Shown here: positions 1 to 8,522 of the stretch, one piece after another
Layout: the number at the start of each line of letters is the position of its first letter
Position numbering within the stretch: position 1 is the first letter of the stretch
Assembly (NCBI RefSeq): GCF_036053395.1
Contig: NZ_CP107942.1
Span: forward strand, 5,236,501-5,300,500
Source of the DNA: Actinoplanes sp. NBC_00393
Lineage (GTDB): Bacteria > Actinomycetota > Actinomycetes > Mycobacteriales > Micromonosporaceae
Length of the DNA: 64,000 bases
Direction of reading: 5' to 3'
Notes under the pieces: generated by a model
Seen by the model: the letters and a program-made list of their open reading frames with translations, nothing else
Told to the model about the DNA's origin: nothing
Databases searched by the model: none
Translations under genes and position numbers: made by a program

Positions 1-2104
1 CGTTGTGCACGGCGCTCTGCGCGCCCGGTGCGAACCAGGCCGGCTCCGGCTTGTCCGGCCGGCCACCGAGGTCGGCGATCAGGTTCACCAGCTCCACGTC
101 GGAGAAGGTGATCACGTCGGGCAGGCCGAGCCGGGTGGTCACCCGGTCCAGGTTGCGCTGCTGGTGCTCGAGCTCGTCGGCGTCCGCGGCGAACCGGCCG
201 GCCAGCGCCTTCGCCTCGGCCGCGGTGAGCGCCTCCAGGCGGACCGCGGGCGGGTCGAGCCGCGGCAGCTCCGGGATGCTCTCCGACTCCAGCGGGGCGG
301 CCAGGGCCTCGAACGGGACGCCGATCCGGGTGCGCACGTGGTCGACAGCCCGGCCCACCGCCTTGACATGCTCGGCAAGCTCCTCGGCGGCCAGCCGGAC
401 CGGCCGCAGCGTCGGCGCGGTCAGCCAGCTGTCCGGTACGCCGTCCGGGCGCCGGGCGGCGTGCGCGGTGATCTCGTCGAGGGCCGGCGCGTCGGCGGGC
501 AGCCGCAGATGGAACGCGGCGGCCAGGTCGGCGTTCGGCGCGCCGGCCTCGGCGAGATCCTCCAGGGTGAGCTGAGCCAGGAACAGCGCGTCGTCGAGCG
601 ACTCCCGCTCCACCACCTCCCGCCAGCGGAAACCACTGCGCTCGGTGGCCGGCCGCCAGGCCTGGGCGAGGCGCTCACTCGCCGCACGGATCCGCTCCAT
701 CGCGTCCGAGGTCAGGGCCGCGGTCTGCAGCCCCGGCGCCGGTGCCTGCGGCACCTCCGCCAGCCGGGCCAGATCCCCGAGCACGTCATGCAGGCTGCGG
801 CTGAGCGGTTCCCTGATCTCGGCAACGGCCTGGGCGTACGCGTTGAGCTGCTCCCGCCGCTCCCGCAGCATCTGCCGGTCGGTCTCGTCCATCCCGGGTC
901 CCGGCAGCGGCACCGCTTCCAGGGCCGCGGCCAGCGCGGCGGCCACCTGCTTGCGGGAGGACTTCGCGCCGTGCAGGTCGAGCAGGTAGTTCCCGAGCCC
1001 CACGGCCGCAAGCCGCTGCTGAACGGTGTCGAGCGCATTCGCCTTCTCGGAGACGAACAGGACCCGCTTCCCGCCGTGCGCCAGCGCGCCGATCATGTTG
1101 GCCACGGTCTGCGACTTGCCGGTGCCGGGCGGGCCGTCGATCACGAAGCTCCGGCCGTCCAGGGCGGCCGCCACGCAGGCGCGCTGCTCCGCGTCGGCGT
1201 CGAGCACCAGCGGCGTGTCATCCGGCGGCGCGAGCACATCGATCTCGTCGGGGGTGACCGGCTCGAAGCTGAAGGCGCCGGCCGTGCCATCGGCGGCGGC
1301 GAGCGCCCGGACCACCGGGTGCGCAACCATCCGGTCCTCGTTGACCAGCAGATCCTCCCGGATCGCCTCGGTCGCCGGATCCAGCCGCGCCAGCACCACG
1401 ACATCCGCGGTCCGCCAGCCGGGCCGTCCCGCAATCGCCGCGTCCACTGCGGCCCGCACGCCTGTCCCGCCGGCCACGTTCTCACGCGCCGCGCTCTCGC
1501 CGGCCGCCTTATCGCGCGCCGCTTCTTCGCCGGGCCTCGCACCGCGCACCGCGGCCAGGGCTCCGTCGACCTGCGGCAGTTCGACGCCGGCGCGCCGCAG
1601 CCGGGCCCGGAGAGCCGGGTTGAACACCGGGTCGCCCGAGCCGGCCCGCAGCCGCGGAACGTCGCCGGGGCCGAGCGCCACCAGCTCCACCGGGACGAGC
1701 AGGAGCGGGCTGGCGTACCCGGTGCCGTCCTCGTCCTGCCAGTGCAACAGACCGATCGCCAGGTGCAGAACATCGACCCCGCGGTCGGCCTGCTCCTGCT
1801 GGGCGTGCCGGCGCAGCCTGCGCAGCAGCGGATGCAGCACGTCGTCCGGCAACTCGGTCCGCAGCGCCGGGCGCTGCTTGCCCTTCCCGCCGGCGCCGAG
1901 CGTGCAGTCCCGCCCCTGGCTCAGCGCCTCGAGGACGCCGGCCGGGTCCGGGCCGACGATCTCGACCAGGTCGGCGCCGCCACGCGGCAGGTTGATGAGG
2001 CGGTTGGCCGCGCCGGGGTCAGCGATCCCGTCACGCCAGGCCGCGAGCGCGGCCCGGGCGTCATCCCCCGGGCCGGTGGGTCCTTCAGCATCATCCGGCC
2101 GCAT
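1..2104 (-). CDS. DUF4011-type SF1 helicase, N-terminal part (cut by window edge)
   Basis: The reading frame stays open from an ATG at 2104 to the left edge, giving about 701 codons with the 3' part missing. The N-terminus has the DUF4011-like block with the motif NRLIN (about residue 40) followed by DLVEIVGP. Walker A, DGPPGTGKS, falls near residues 322-331 and is followed by RVLFVSEKANALD. It aligns along its length with the complete 1601-residue protein at 45523-50328 (shared WRD, NRLI, DLVEIVGP, LLVNEDR and DGPPGTGKSQT), so the two are paralogues. The family joins DUF4011, split SF1 helicase domains and often a C-terminal nuclease. The missing part should hold motifs II-VI and any nuclease. 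The ATG choice rests on frame and the paralogue's N-terminus; only a weak GGAAT lies upstream. A role in DNA repair or phage defence is inferred. Confidence 0.85.
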   Translation of the reverse strand, partial: MRPDDAEGPTGPGDDARAALAAWRDGIADPGAANRLINLPRGGADLVEIVGPDPAGVLEALSQGRDCTLGAGGKGKQRPALRTELPDDVLHPLLRRLRRHAQQEQADRGVDVLHLAIGLLHWQDEDGTGYASPLLLVPVELVALGPGDVPRLRAGSGDPVFNPALRARLRRAGVELPQVDGALAAVRGARPGEEAARDKAAGESAARENVAGGTGVRAAVDAAIAGRPGWRTADVVVLARLDPATEAIREDLLVNEDRMVAHPVVRALAAADGTAGAFSFEPVTPDEIDVLAPPDDTPLVLDADAEQRACVAAALDGRSFVIDGPPGTGKSQTVANMIGALAHGGKRVLFVSEKANALDTVQQRLAAVGLGNYLLDLHGAKSSRKQVAAALAAALEAVPLPGPGMDETDRQMLRERREQLNAYAQAVAEIREPLSRSLHDVLGDLARLAEVPQAPAPGLQTAALTSDAMERIRAASERLAQAWRPATERSGFRWREVVERESLDDALFLAQLTLEDLAEAGAPNADLAAAFHLRLPADAPALDEITAHAARRPDGVPDSWLTAPTLRPVRLAAEELAEHVKAVGRAVDHVRTRIGVPFEALAAPLESESIPELPRLDPPAVRLEALTAAEAKALAGRFAADADELEHQQRNLDRVTTRLGLPDVITFSDVELVNLIADLGGRPDKPEPAWFAPGAQSAVHN

Positions 2105-2196
2105 GAGCCCATTCCAGCAAGGCGATCGGGGCCGCGCGGGCAATTCCCCCATATCACCCGCCGAACCCTGCTATCCCACTCCGCCACCCAGCCCTC

Positions 2197-2500
2197 GGCT
2201 GACCCCCAACGTCCCTTCCCACCCGCCGAAGCAGCACTCCCGGTCAGCCCGACCCCTCCAGCTGACCCCCAGCGTTCCTTCCCGGCCGTTGAGGCAGCAC
2301 TCCCGGTCAGCCGGACCCCTCCAGCTGACCCCCAGCGTTCCTTCCCGGCCGTTGAAGCAGCACTCCCGGTCAGCCCGACCCCTCCAGCTGACCCCCAGCG
2401 TTCCTTCCCGGCCGTTGAAGCAGCGGTGCCGGTCAGCCCGGGGCTCGGGCTGACCGGCAGCGTCGCTTCGCGGCCGTTGAAGGGGCGCTGACCGTCAGCC
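2197..2500. repeat. Tandem array A of the 62-63 bp palindromic repeat (5 units)
   Basis: Units begin with GCTGAC at 2198, 2261, 2324, 2387 and 2449, so the period is 63, 63, 63 and 62 bp. Most units open with GCTGACC and close with GGTCAGC, a perfect 7-bp outer stem. The inner stem is weak here (CTTC with GAAG). The array fills most of the 429-bp gap between the helicase start (2104) and the end of the reductase-methyltransferase gene (2534). No gene is visible in the gap. A role in transcription termination of the 2534 gene is possible but unproven. Confidence 0.85.
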
Positions 2501-2533
2501 GGCTGTGTGGCTGCCGGCCAGCGCGGGCCGGGG

Positions 2534-4114
2534 TCACGCGCGGCGGCGGGCCTGTAGGACAGCGTCGTGGATGGTGATCGGGCGGCCGTCCGGGTCCTTG
2601 AACGGGCGTGGCCGCGCCTCAGCCGCGACGATCTCCCACTCGGCCGCGGGCAGCGACTCCGCGATCTCCTCGGCCGTGAACAGCATGTCCGGAAAGTGCA
2701 TCCGGCCGACCCCGCTGACCAGGTCCGACGGGTGGTGACCGACGATCAGCAGGGTGCCGCCGACGGCGACCGCGCCGGCCAGGTGGGCGTAGAGCTCCTG
2801 GCGCGCCTCCGGCGGCAGGTGCATGAACTGCGCGGACACCAGATCGTACGAGCGCTGCTCCGGAGCTTCGCGTCGCAGATCAGCGTGCCGGAAGGTGATC
2901 TGTTCGGCCAGCCCGGCCTCGGCGGCGTGCCCGGCGGCGCGGCCCAGCGCGACCGTCGAGATGTCCACCGCGGTCACCTGCCAGCCTCGCTGCGCCAGCC
3001 AGACCGCGTCGGCGCCTTCACCGCAGCCGACGTCCAGCGCACGACCGGCAGCGAGATCGGAGGCCGAGGCCACGAGCTGCGGGTTCGGTTTGCCGCTCCA
3101 CACCGCAGACTTGCTGCGGTACCGCTCCTCCCAGGCGTCCTCCTCGAAGATGGTGGCGATCCGGTGCCGGTACTCGGCCACCGCCAGCCGGGTGTCCTCG
3201 GCGATCAGGTCCATGTTGATCGCCGCACCCGCCGTCTGCCCGCCCGCGGCCGCCACCGCGACGGTCGCGCCCAGGTTGGTGACGTTCCCGGCCACCCAGA
3301 CCCCGGGGACCGAGGTGGCGCCCATCGGGTCGGCCGGGATGTGACTGCCCAGCGCGAACCCGTTCATCTCGAAGTCGACCGCTTTGAGGCCGAGCGACTC
3401 CAGCACCGCGGACCGCGCCACGAACCGCGGCCCGGCGGCGATCGCGTCCAGGGCCACCACCTCGCCGGACTCCAGCCGTACCCCGGTCAGCCGGTCGCCG
3501 CTCACCTCCACCGAGGCGATCCGGCCGGCCACCAGCGGAACCGCGCGGGCGGCGAGCTCCTCGGACTGCTCGACGCCCGGCGCCGCCTGCCCGTTGAGCA
3601 GGAACAGAACGTTCGGGCTGATCTGCCGCCACATCTGCACCTGATGCAGGCTCAGCGGCCCGGTCGCCAGGACGCCGATCCGCTGGTCACGCAGTTCCCA
3701 GCCGTGGCAGTACGGGCAGTGCGCCACGTCCCGGCCCCACCGCCCGGCCAGACCCGGAACGTCCGGCAGCTCGTCGACCAGTCCGGTCGTCACCAGCAGC
3801 CGCCGGCCACGAACCTCCCGGCCCCCGTCGAGGCTCACCCGGAACACGTCGCCGTCCCGGACCGCGGACTCGGCCCGCCCGTCCAGCAGCTCCGCGCCGT
3901 AGCCGGCGATCTCGGCGCGCCCGGCGGCGTACAGCTCGGCCGGCGACTTGCCGTCGTGCCCGAGCACGTTCTGCATGTGCGCGGCCGGGGCGTTGCGGGG
4001 TTCCCCGCTGTCGACCACGAGCACCGACCGCCGCGAGCGGGCCAGGGCCAGCGCCCCACTCAGTCCGGCGGCGCCGCCACCGATAACCACCACGTCGTAC
4101 GTCTGCTGCTCCAC
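2534..4114 (-). CDS. Fused thioredoxin reductase-like flavoprotein and SAM methyltransferase
   Basis: 526 residues. The N-terminal half is a thioredoxin reductase-like FAD/NAD(P) oxidoreductase: dinucleotide motif GGGAAG at about 12-17 and a redox-type CPYC near residues 131-134. From about residue 330 a class I SAM methyltransferase follows, with motif I LDVGCGEG near 356. This fusion occurs as a bifunctional oxidoreductase/methyltransferase family in actinobacteria; its substrate is unknown to me. I chose GTG at 4114 because AAGGGGAG sits just upstream; the frame continues to 4336, but that extension would overlap the divergent regulator. It diverges from the XRE-cupin gene across a short gap holding a palindrome, so it is probably that regulator's target. 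The CxxC suggests disulfide reduction or a redox-coupled methyl transfer, which is inference. Confidence 0.88.
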   Translation of the reverse strand: MEQQTYDVVVIGGGAAGLSGALALARSRRSVLVVDSGEPRNAPAAHMQNVLGHDGKSPAELYAAGRAEIAGYGAELLDGRAESAVRDGDVFRVSLDGGREVRGRRLLVTTGLVDELPDVPGLAGRWGRDVAHCPYCHGWELRDQRIGVLATGPLSLHQVQMWRQISPNVLFLLNGQAAPGVEQSEELAARAVPLVAGRIASVEVSGDRLTGVRLESGEVVALDAIAAGPRFVARSAVLESLGLKAVDFEMNGFALGSHIPADPMGATSVPGVWVAGNVTNLGATVAVAAAGGQTAGAAINMDLIAEDTRLAVAEYRHRIATIFEEDAWEERYRSKSAVWSGKPNPQLVASASDLAAGRALDVGCGEGADAVWLAQRGWQVTAVDISTVALGRAAGHAAEAGLAEQITFRHADLRREAPEQRSYDLVSAQFMHLPPEARQELYAHLAGAVAVGGTLLIVGHHPSDLVSGVGRMHFPDMLFTAEEIAESLPAAEWEIVAAEARPRPFKDPDGRPITIHDAVLQARRRA

Positions 4115-4174
4115 AGCCTCTCCCCTTCCGTGCCGCGTCGTTCCCGCCCACCGTGCCCCAGCGTTCCGCGAAGC

Positions 4175-4190
4175 AGCAACTAAAGTTGCT
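4175..4190. promoter_or_regulatory. Candidate XRE operator, perfect palindrome
   Basis: AGCAAC-TAAA-GTTGCT is a perfect 6-bp inverted repeat with a 4-bp centre. It ends 3 bp before the ATG of the XRE-cupin gene (4194) and lies 60 bp upstream of the divergent reductase-methyltransferase start. The position suits autorepression plus control of the divergent gene. It is assigned by position and symmetry only. Confidence 0.6.
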
Positions 4191-4193
4191 GTT

Positions 4194-4766
4194 ATGGCAA
4201 AAGCGCTCACCACCGTCGGCCCGCGACTGCGCGAACTGCGCCAGCAGCGCGACATGACCCTCACCCAGCTGTCCGAGAGCACCGGCATCTCGGTGAGCAC
4301 CCTGTCCCGCTTGGAGTCCGGAACCCGCAAACCCACGCTCGAGCTGCTGCTGCCGCTCGCCGAGGCCTACCAGGTCACGCTCGACGAGCTCGTCGACGCC
4401 CCGGAGACCGGCGATCCACGGGTGCGGGCCCGGCCGATCGAGCGCGGCGGCCGCACGTACATCCCACTCACCCGCCGGCCCGGCGGCCTGCAGGCCTTCA
4501 AGCAGATCCTGCCGCCCGACCCGGCCGGCTGCGACCTGGAACAGAAGACCCATGAGGGGTACGAGTGGCTCTACGTCCTGTCCGGCCGAGTGCGCCTGCT
4601 GCTCGGCGAGCACGACATCACGCTGACCCCCGGCGAGGCGGCCGAGTTCGACACCCGGCTCCCCCACCTGGTCCTCAACCCTGGCTCGGAACCCGCCGAG
4701 ATCATCAACATCTTCGGCCCCCAGGGCGAACGCCTGCACGTCCGCGCCCGCTCCACCACCCGCTAG
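4194..4766 (+). CDS. XRE-family regulator with C-terminal cupin domain
   Basis: 190 residues. An N-terminal helix-turn-helix covers about residues 8-65 (MTLTQLSESTGISVSTLSRLE), and a small cupin fold lies at about 115-185 (HEGYEWLYVLSG, then LTPGEAAEF). Cupin-XRE proteins are usually one-component regulators that bind a small ligand in the cupin barrel. The ATG at 4194 is used; there is no good Shine-Dalgarno sequence and the palindrome at 4175-4190 nearly abuts the start, so the message may be leaderless. It diverges from the flavoprotein-methyltransferase gene, the likely target. The ligand cannot be read from the sequence. Confidence 0.88.
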   Translation: MAKALTTVGPRLRELRQQRDMTLTQLSESTGISVSTLSRLESGTRKPTLELLLPLAEAYQVTLDELVDAPETGDPRVRARPIERGGRTYIPLTRRPGGLQAFKQILPPDPAGCDLEQKTHEGYEWLYVLSGRVRLLLGEHDITLTPGEAAEFDTRLPHLVLNPGSEPAEIINIFGPQGERLHVRARSTTR

Positions 4767-4849
4767 CAACGCAAGCCCCACGCACCCTCTCACCCCTGGC
4801 CAACCGAACCACCAGGCCCGGCCAAGCCACCGGGTCTGCGACCTGCCGA

Positions 4850-5030
4850 GCTGCCCGGCCACCGGGCCAGCGAGCCACCGGGCCACCGGGCCACCGGGCT
4901 GCCGGGCTGCCGGGCTGCCGGGCCAGCGGGCTGCCCGGGCCACCGGGCTTCCGGGCTGCCGGGCTGCCGGGCGAGCGGGCTGCCCGGGCCAGCGGGCTTC
5001 CCGGGCCGGCGGCCGGCGGCCGGCGGGGTG
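4850..5030. repeat. Short GGGC-rich tandem repeats
   Basis: Degenerate 8-10 bp units of the type CCGGGCCAC, CCGGGCTG and CCGGGCCAG repeat about 18 times just downstream of the XRE-cupin stop codon. They are non-coding low-complexity DNA, probably slippage-prone. No family is recognised. Confidence 0.7.
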
Positions 5031-5332
5031 ACAGCGCTACCGCGCGGCCGAGACCGCCATTTCGGCCTGTTTGACCACTCAGCCGCAGGGGATGAGTGCG
5101 GGCGACAGCCGTAAGACACAGCCGAGCCCACTTCTTCGAGCTTTTCGATCATCCGGCTGGGAGCTGCGCACCCTTCAAGCCGCCGGAGACAGCCGCATCT
5201 CCCAGCCCACCCCCAAGAACCGGCCATATAGACCACCCGGCTGGGAGCTACGGCCGCCATGATGATCCGCAACCGGCAGAACGTCGCCGCCACTGCCGCA
5301 TCCGGCCAGTCGGCCCATCTGCCGGGCAACCC

Positions 5333-5573
5333 GGCTGACTGTCACGGCTGCTTCCGGGCCCGGGAAACAACCCTCACCGCCAGCCGGGCAAACCAGCTGA
5401 CCCCCACGGCTGCTTCCACGCCCGAGAAACGACCCTCACCGCCAGCCGGGCGATCCCAGCTGGCTCTCACGGCTGTTTGCGCGGCCGGGAAACAGCCCTC
5501 AGCGCCAGCCAAGGCGAACCGGCTGGCGGTCACGGCTGTTTGCGGGGGCGGGGAATGACGCTGAGCGCCAGCC
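5333..5573. repeat. Tandem array B of the palindromic repeat (4 units)
   Basis: Units start at 5333, 5395, 5458 and 5521. The third has an outer stem GCTGGC with GCCAGC and an inner stem GGCTGTTT with AAACAGCC. Here the family's usual GCTGACG/CGTCAGC and GCTGCCTC/GAGGCAGC pairs are replaced by other pairing bases, which is compensatory change. The fourth keeps GGCTGGCG with CGCCAGCC outside but has lost the inner stem. Confidence 0.8.
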
Positions 5574-5639
5574 GGGCAATTCGGGCAGGCGGGGTCGGCG
5601 GGCAGAAGGGGTCGGCGGGGCCGGAGGGCACGAGCGGTC

Positions 5640-5822
5640 GGCGGGGCCGGAGGGCACGAGCGGTCGGCGGGCTGGAGGGGGCGGCGGAGCAGGAGGGAGC
5701 GGCGGGCTGGAGGGAGCGGCGGGGCCGGAGGGAGCGGCGGGGCGGGAGGGAGCGGGCGGGGCGGGAGGGAGCGGCGGGGCGGGAGGGAGCGGCGGGGCGG
5801 GAGGGGGCGGCGGGGCTGGGGG
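5640..5822 (+). repeat. G-rich purine repeat with quadruplex potential
   Basis: The + strand is a run of units like GGCGGGGCGGGAGGGAGC with many G3-G5 runs separated by 1-3 bases. It lies about 90 bp past the stop of the minus-strand dehydrogenase gene, so that transcript would be C-rich and its template G-rich. Quadruplex formation is predicted from composition only. Confidence 0.6.
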
Positions 5823-5913
5823 GATTGCTTAAGCCCGGCGGGCGCGTTGAGGGCCGCGACGTCGAGGCTGCGTCGCGTCGTAGGGCAAGACCTGTGCGTA
5901 GCCCGTACCCCCG

Positions 5914-6852
5914 CTATTCGACGATGTTGCGCAGCGGGCGCCCCTCCTGGAATGCCTGCAGGTTCGCGGTGATCAGGTCGGCGGCGCCGACCGGGCGGCC
6001 GCCGGCCGCGTGCGGGCTGATGATGATGTTGGGTTCGTCCCAGAGGGGCGAGTTCGGGGGCAGCGGCTCGGTGTCGAAGACGTCGAGGGCGGCGCCGGCG
6101 AGGCGGCCGGAGCGGATGGCGTTGAGCAGGGCTACCTCGTCGAGGGTGCTGCCGCGACCGACATTGATCACCCAAGCGTGTGGCTGCAGCTGGGCCAGCA
6201 CGCCGGCGTTGAGGGCGCGCTCGGTGGCCGGGGTGGCGGGCAGGATGGAGATCAGCAGGTCGGTGTGCGGCAGCAGTTCCGGGAAGGCCTCCTCGGTGAC
6301 GACCGGGTAGCCGTGCCGGGTGCCGGCCTGCCGTGCGACCCCGGTGACCTGCGCGCCGAGGGCCGTGAGCAGCGGCGCGAGCGTGGCGGCGATCCCGCCG
6401 AAGCCCCAGATGACCACCTTGGCGTCGCGCAGGGTGCGGAACGCGCCGGCCTCGTGGACCGGCTGGAGCCCGCCGAGTTCGGTCGCCCAGCGGTGCCCGA
6501 TCTGGGCGCGGATCAGCAGGTTGAGCCGGCGGGCGGCGGCCAGGGCGAGGGCGAGGGTGTGTTCGGCGACGGTACGGTCGTGCAAGCCAAGACCGGCAGT
6601 GATCAGCACGTCGGGCGCGAAGCCGGCGGCCAGCACCGCGTCCGGTCCGGCGGCCAGGGTCTGCACCCAGCGCAGGCTCTTGAGCCGGGTGGCCGCGTCG
6701 CTGAGCGTGTCCGCCGGGTTGCCCCACACCACCAGGACTTCGGCGTCGGTGTGCTCGTCCGGTACGGGCCGGCGCACGTCGTAGACGACCGCGGTGGTGC
6801 CGGCCGGGAGTCGCGGGTCGAGTTCAACGGTGTCGGGCAGCAGGACTTTCAT
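5914..6852 (-). CDS. D-isomer specific 2-hydroxyacid dehydrogenase
   Basis: 312 residues, the normal length for this NAD(P)H-dependent family, which interconverts 2-oxo acids and D-2-hydroxy acids. The Rossmann loop reads WGFGGIA. The catalytic trio is visible as Arg in INVGRGS, Glu in DVFDTEPLP and His in SPHAAGG. The ATG at 6852 lies 5 bp after the upstream glycosyltransferase stop, so the two form a transcription unit. The substrate is unknown; glyoxylate/hydroxypyruvate reductase-like activity is possible. The G-rich tract and array B lie just downstream. Confidence 0.9.
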   Translation of the reverse strand: MKVLLPDTVELDPRLPAGTTAVVYDVRRPVPDEHTDAEVLVVWGNPADTLSDAATRLKSLRWVQTLAAGPDAVLAAGFAPDVLITAGLGLHDRTVAEHTLALALAAARRLNLLIRAQIGHRWATELGGLQPVHEAGAFRTLRDAKVVIWGFGGIAATLAPLLTALGAQVTGVARQAGTRHGYPVVTEEAFPELLPHTDLLISILPATPATERALNAGVLAQLQPHAWVINVGRGSTLDEVALLNAIRSGRLAGAALDVFDTEPLPPNSPLWDEPNIIISPHAAGGRPVGAADLITANLQAFQEGRPLRNIVE

Positions 6853-6857
6853 GAGCG

Positions 6858-8366
6858 TCAGCTTGCCCGAGTCCGTTCGTAGAGCGCCAGGGTCGCCCGC
6901 TTCGGCTGCCAGAAGCCGACCCGCCGGTATTCGCGGTCGAGGAGTTCGCGCAGGGTGGGCCGGGCGGTGACCGGGTCGTCGCGCTGGTCGCCGAGGACCA
7001 GCCAGATCCGGCGGGTGCCGGTCACGCGTACGGCGTCGTCCGGGTACTCCTCGGCGATCAGCCGGGCTGATGCGGCGGACGGCACCCGGATCAGCGGGTC
7101 GGCCGGCTGGGCGGGCAGCCGGCTCAGGTAGTAGTCCATGCCGGCGCGGATGGCCCGGTTCTCGGGCGTGTAGACGACCACGTCGCCGGGCTGCTGCCGG
7201 TCGCCGATGATCCGCGCGGCGGCCCGGTAGTCGGGGCCGTTCTTCGCGCTGGGCGTCCGGACGGCGCGCTGGGCGGGCATCACGACGGCGGCGAGCAGCA
7301 GGAGGACGGCGACGATCCGTACCGCTCCGGCCCGGTGCCGGCGGCCACCGGCCAGGGCCACCGCGGCGAGGATCGCCAGCGGGGCGAGGACGACGAGGAG
7401 GTAGCGGGCCACCCACATCGGCGAGATCAGGGCGGACACCACGGCGAGCACGGCGAGTGGGCCGAGCGCCAGGACCGCGGTCGGGGCCAGCCGGCGCAAC
7501 GGCCGCCAGGAGGCGAGGACGGCGATGCCGATCAGCAGCCAGGCCGCATCCCGGGAGCCGACGATCTCGCCGGGCATCGCACGGATGCCGGCCACGGTGA
7601 TCGGCTGCACCCAGTGCAGCTGGGTGTCCTCCTGGTGCAGGCCGAGGTAGGCGACCGGCAGCAGCGGGACCATCGCGGCGAGGATGGTGCCGGTCCAGAC
7701 CATGGCGACGCGGCGGCGCCGCGTGTGCCGCACGAAGAGGCCGACCAGGACGGCGTGCGCGGCCAGGGTGGTCAGGGCCACCAGGTGGAAGAGGCCGAGC
7801 AGGACCACGCTCAGGCCATAACCGGCCCATCGGTACGCGCCACCGCGGCGCACCGCCACGACCAGGAACAGCACAGCGAGCATCGCGAAGAAGCAGGCGA
7901 AGGCGTACGGGCGAGCCTCAGCCGCATATCGGGAGGTGTTCGGCAGCACGCTCAGGATCAGCCCCGCGGTGAGCCCGATCATCGGTGTGAACAGCCGCCG
8001 GCCCAGTTCGGCCGTGACCGCCACGCCGGCCGCCATGGCGAGGATCGACGGCAGTCGCAGCATCAGCTCGGAGGTTCCGGCCAGCGCGCTCCAGTAGTGC
8101 AGGAAGACGTAGTAGAAGCCGAAGACGGCGTCGATGTTCTGGACCATCTCCCAGATCTGCGGGACGGTCCGCTGGGACACCTCGGCGGAGGTCACCTCGT
8201 CCCAGCTCAGCGCGGGCCGGCCGGCCTGGACCAGGGAGATGCCGAGCATGGTCGCCCCGGACAGCGCCGCGGGCAGGAAACGGACGAACCGGTGGGCAGG
8301 CGGCGGGGCGACCGCGACCGTCACCCTGCTGGTTCTCGGTCGGTTCGTGGTCAGCACTTCGGTCAC
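6858..8366 (-). CDS. GT-C membrane glycosyltransferase (PMT/ArnT-like)
   Basis: 502 residues with about ten hydrophobic segments. The acidic motif SWDEVTSAEV lies in the first extracytoplasmic loop, where GT-C enzymes keep their catalytic DE. GT-C enzymes transfer sugars from polyprenyl-phosphate donors on the outer membrane face. The GTG start at 8366 has a strong GGAGGTGA ribosome site. It is followed after 5 bp by the 2-hydroxyacid dehydrogenase gene. Acceptor and donor are not evident. It is the only glycosyltransferase in the window and lies far from the exopolysaccharide genes at 50-56 kb. Confidence 0.85.
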   Translation of the reverse strand: MTEVLTTNRPRTSRVTVAVAPPPAHRFVRFLPAALSGATMLGISLVQAGRPALSWDEVTSAEVSQRTVPQIWEMVQNIDAVFGFYYVFLHYWSALAGTSELMLRLPSILAMAAGVAVTAELGRRLFTPMIGLTAGLILSVLPNTSRYAAEARPYAFACFFAMLAVLFLVVAVRRGGAYRWAGYGLSVVLLGLFHLVALTTLAAHAVLVGLFVRHTRRRRVAMVWTGTILAAMVPLLPVAYLGLHQEDTQLHWVQPITVAGIRAMPGEIVGSRDAAWLLIGIAVLASWRPLRRLAPTAVLALGPLAVLAVVSALISPMWVARYLLVVLAPLAILAAVALAGGRRHRAGAVRIVAVLLLLAAVVMPAQRAVRTPSAKNGPDYRAAARIIGDRQQPGDVVVYTPENRAIRAGMDYYLSRLPAQPADPLIRVPSAASARLIAEEYPDDAVRVTGTRRIWLVLGDQRDDPVTARPTLRELLDREYRRVGFWQPKRATLALYERTRAS

Positions 8367-8475
8367 CTGTCACCTCCGGAGGCTCGCCTCGGCAATTGAT
8401 TGCACGCAGATCAGGCCGCTACGGATCGGATTGGTGAGCGAATTCATCAGAACGAGGTCGGGTGGGAGCCGACGG

Positions 8476-8506
8476 AGAACGGCCGCGGCGTGACGCCGCG
8501 GCCGTT
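8476..8506 (-). terminator. Strong GC hairpin terminator
   Basis: A perfect 14-bp inverted repeat, GAACGGCCGCGGCG with its complement, has a 3-nt loop. It begins 17 bp past the PhoX-like gene stop on the minus strand. No T-tract follows, as is common for actinobacterial hairpin terminators. Confidence 0.75.
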
Positions 8507-8522
8507 CCTGGAGAGAGAAGGG

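Larger units (their letters stand above)
4767..5913. other. Intergenic region of 1.15 kb without a convincing gene
   Basis: It separates the convergent XRE-cupin and 2-hydroxyacid dehydrogenase genes. Open frames here are shadows of GC-rich repeats and encode only low-complexity Arg/Pro/Gly. It contains a run of short GGGC-rich tandem repeats (about 4850-5030), imperfect repeats of CCGGCTGGGAG (about 5150-5250), palindromic array B (5333-5573) and a G-rich tract (about 5640-5822). Both flanking genes read into it, so termination elements are expected. Confidence 0.7.

Noticed and set aside
5..2491. Long + strand open frame of 828 codons opposite the helicase
   Set aside because: Arg/Gly/Pro-rich shadow of the minus-strand helicase gene, running on through the repeat array; no motif. 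The minus frame has clear helicase motifs.
5071..5558. Small + strand ORFs between the XRE gene and array B
   Set aside because: They coincide with short repeats and palindromic units, and none has a ribosome site or recognisable product.
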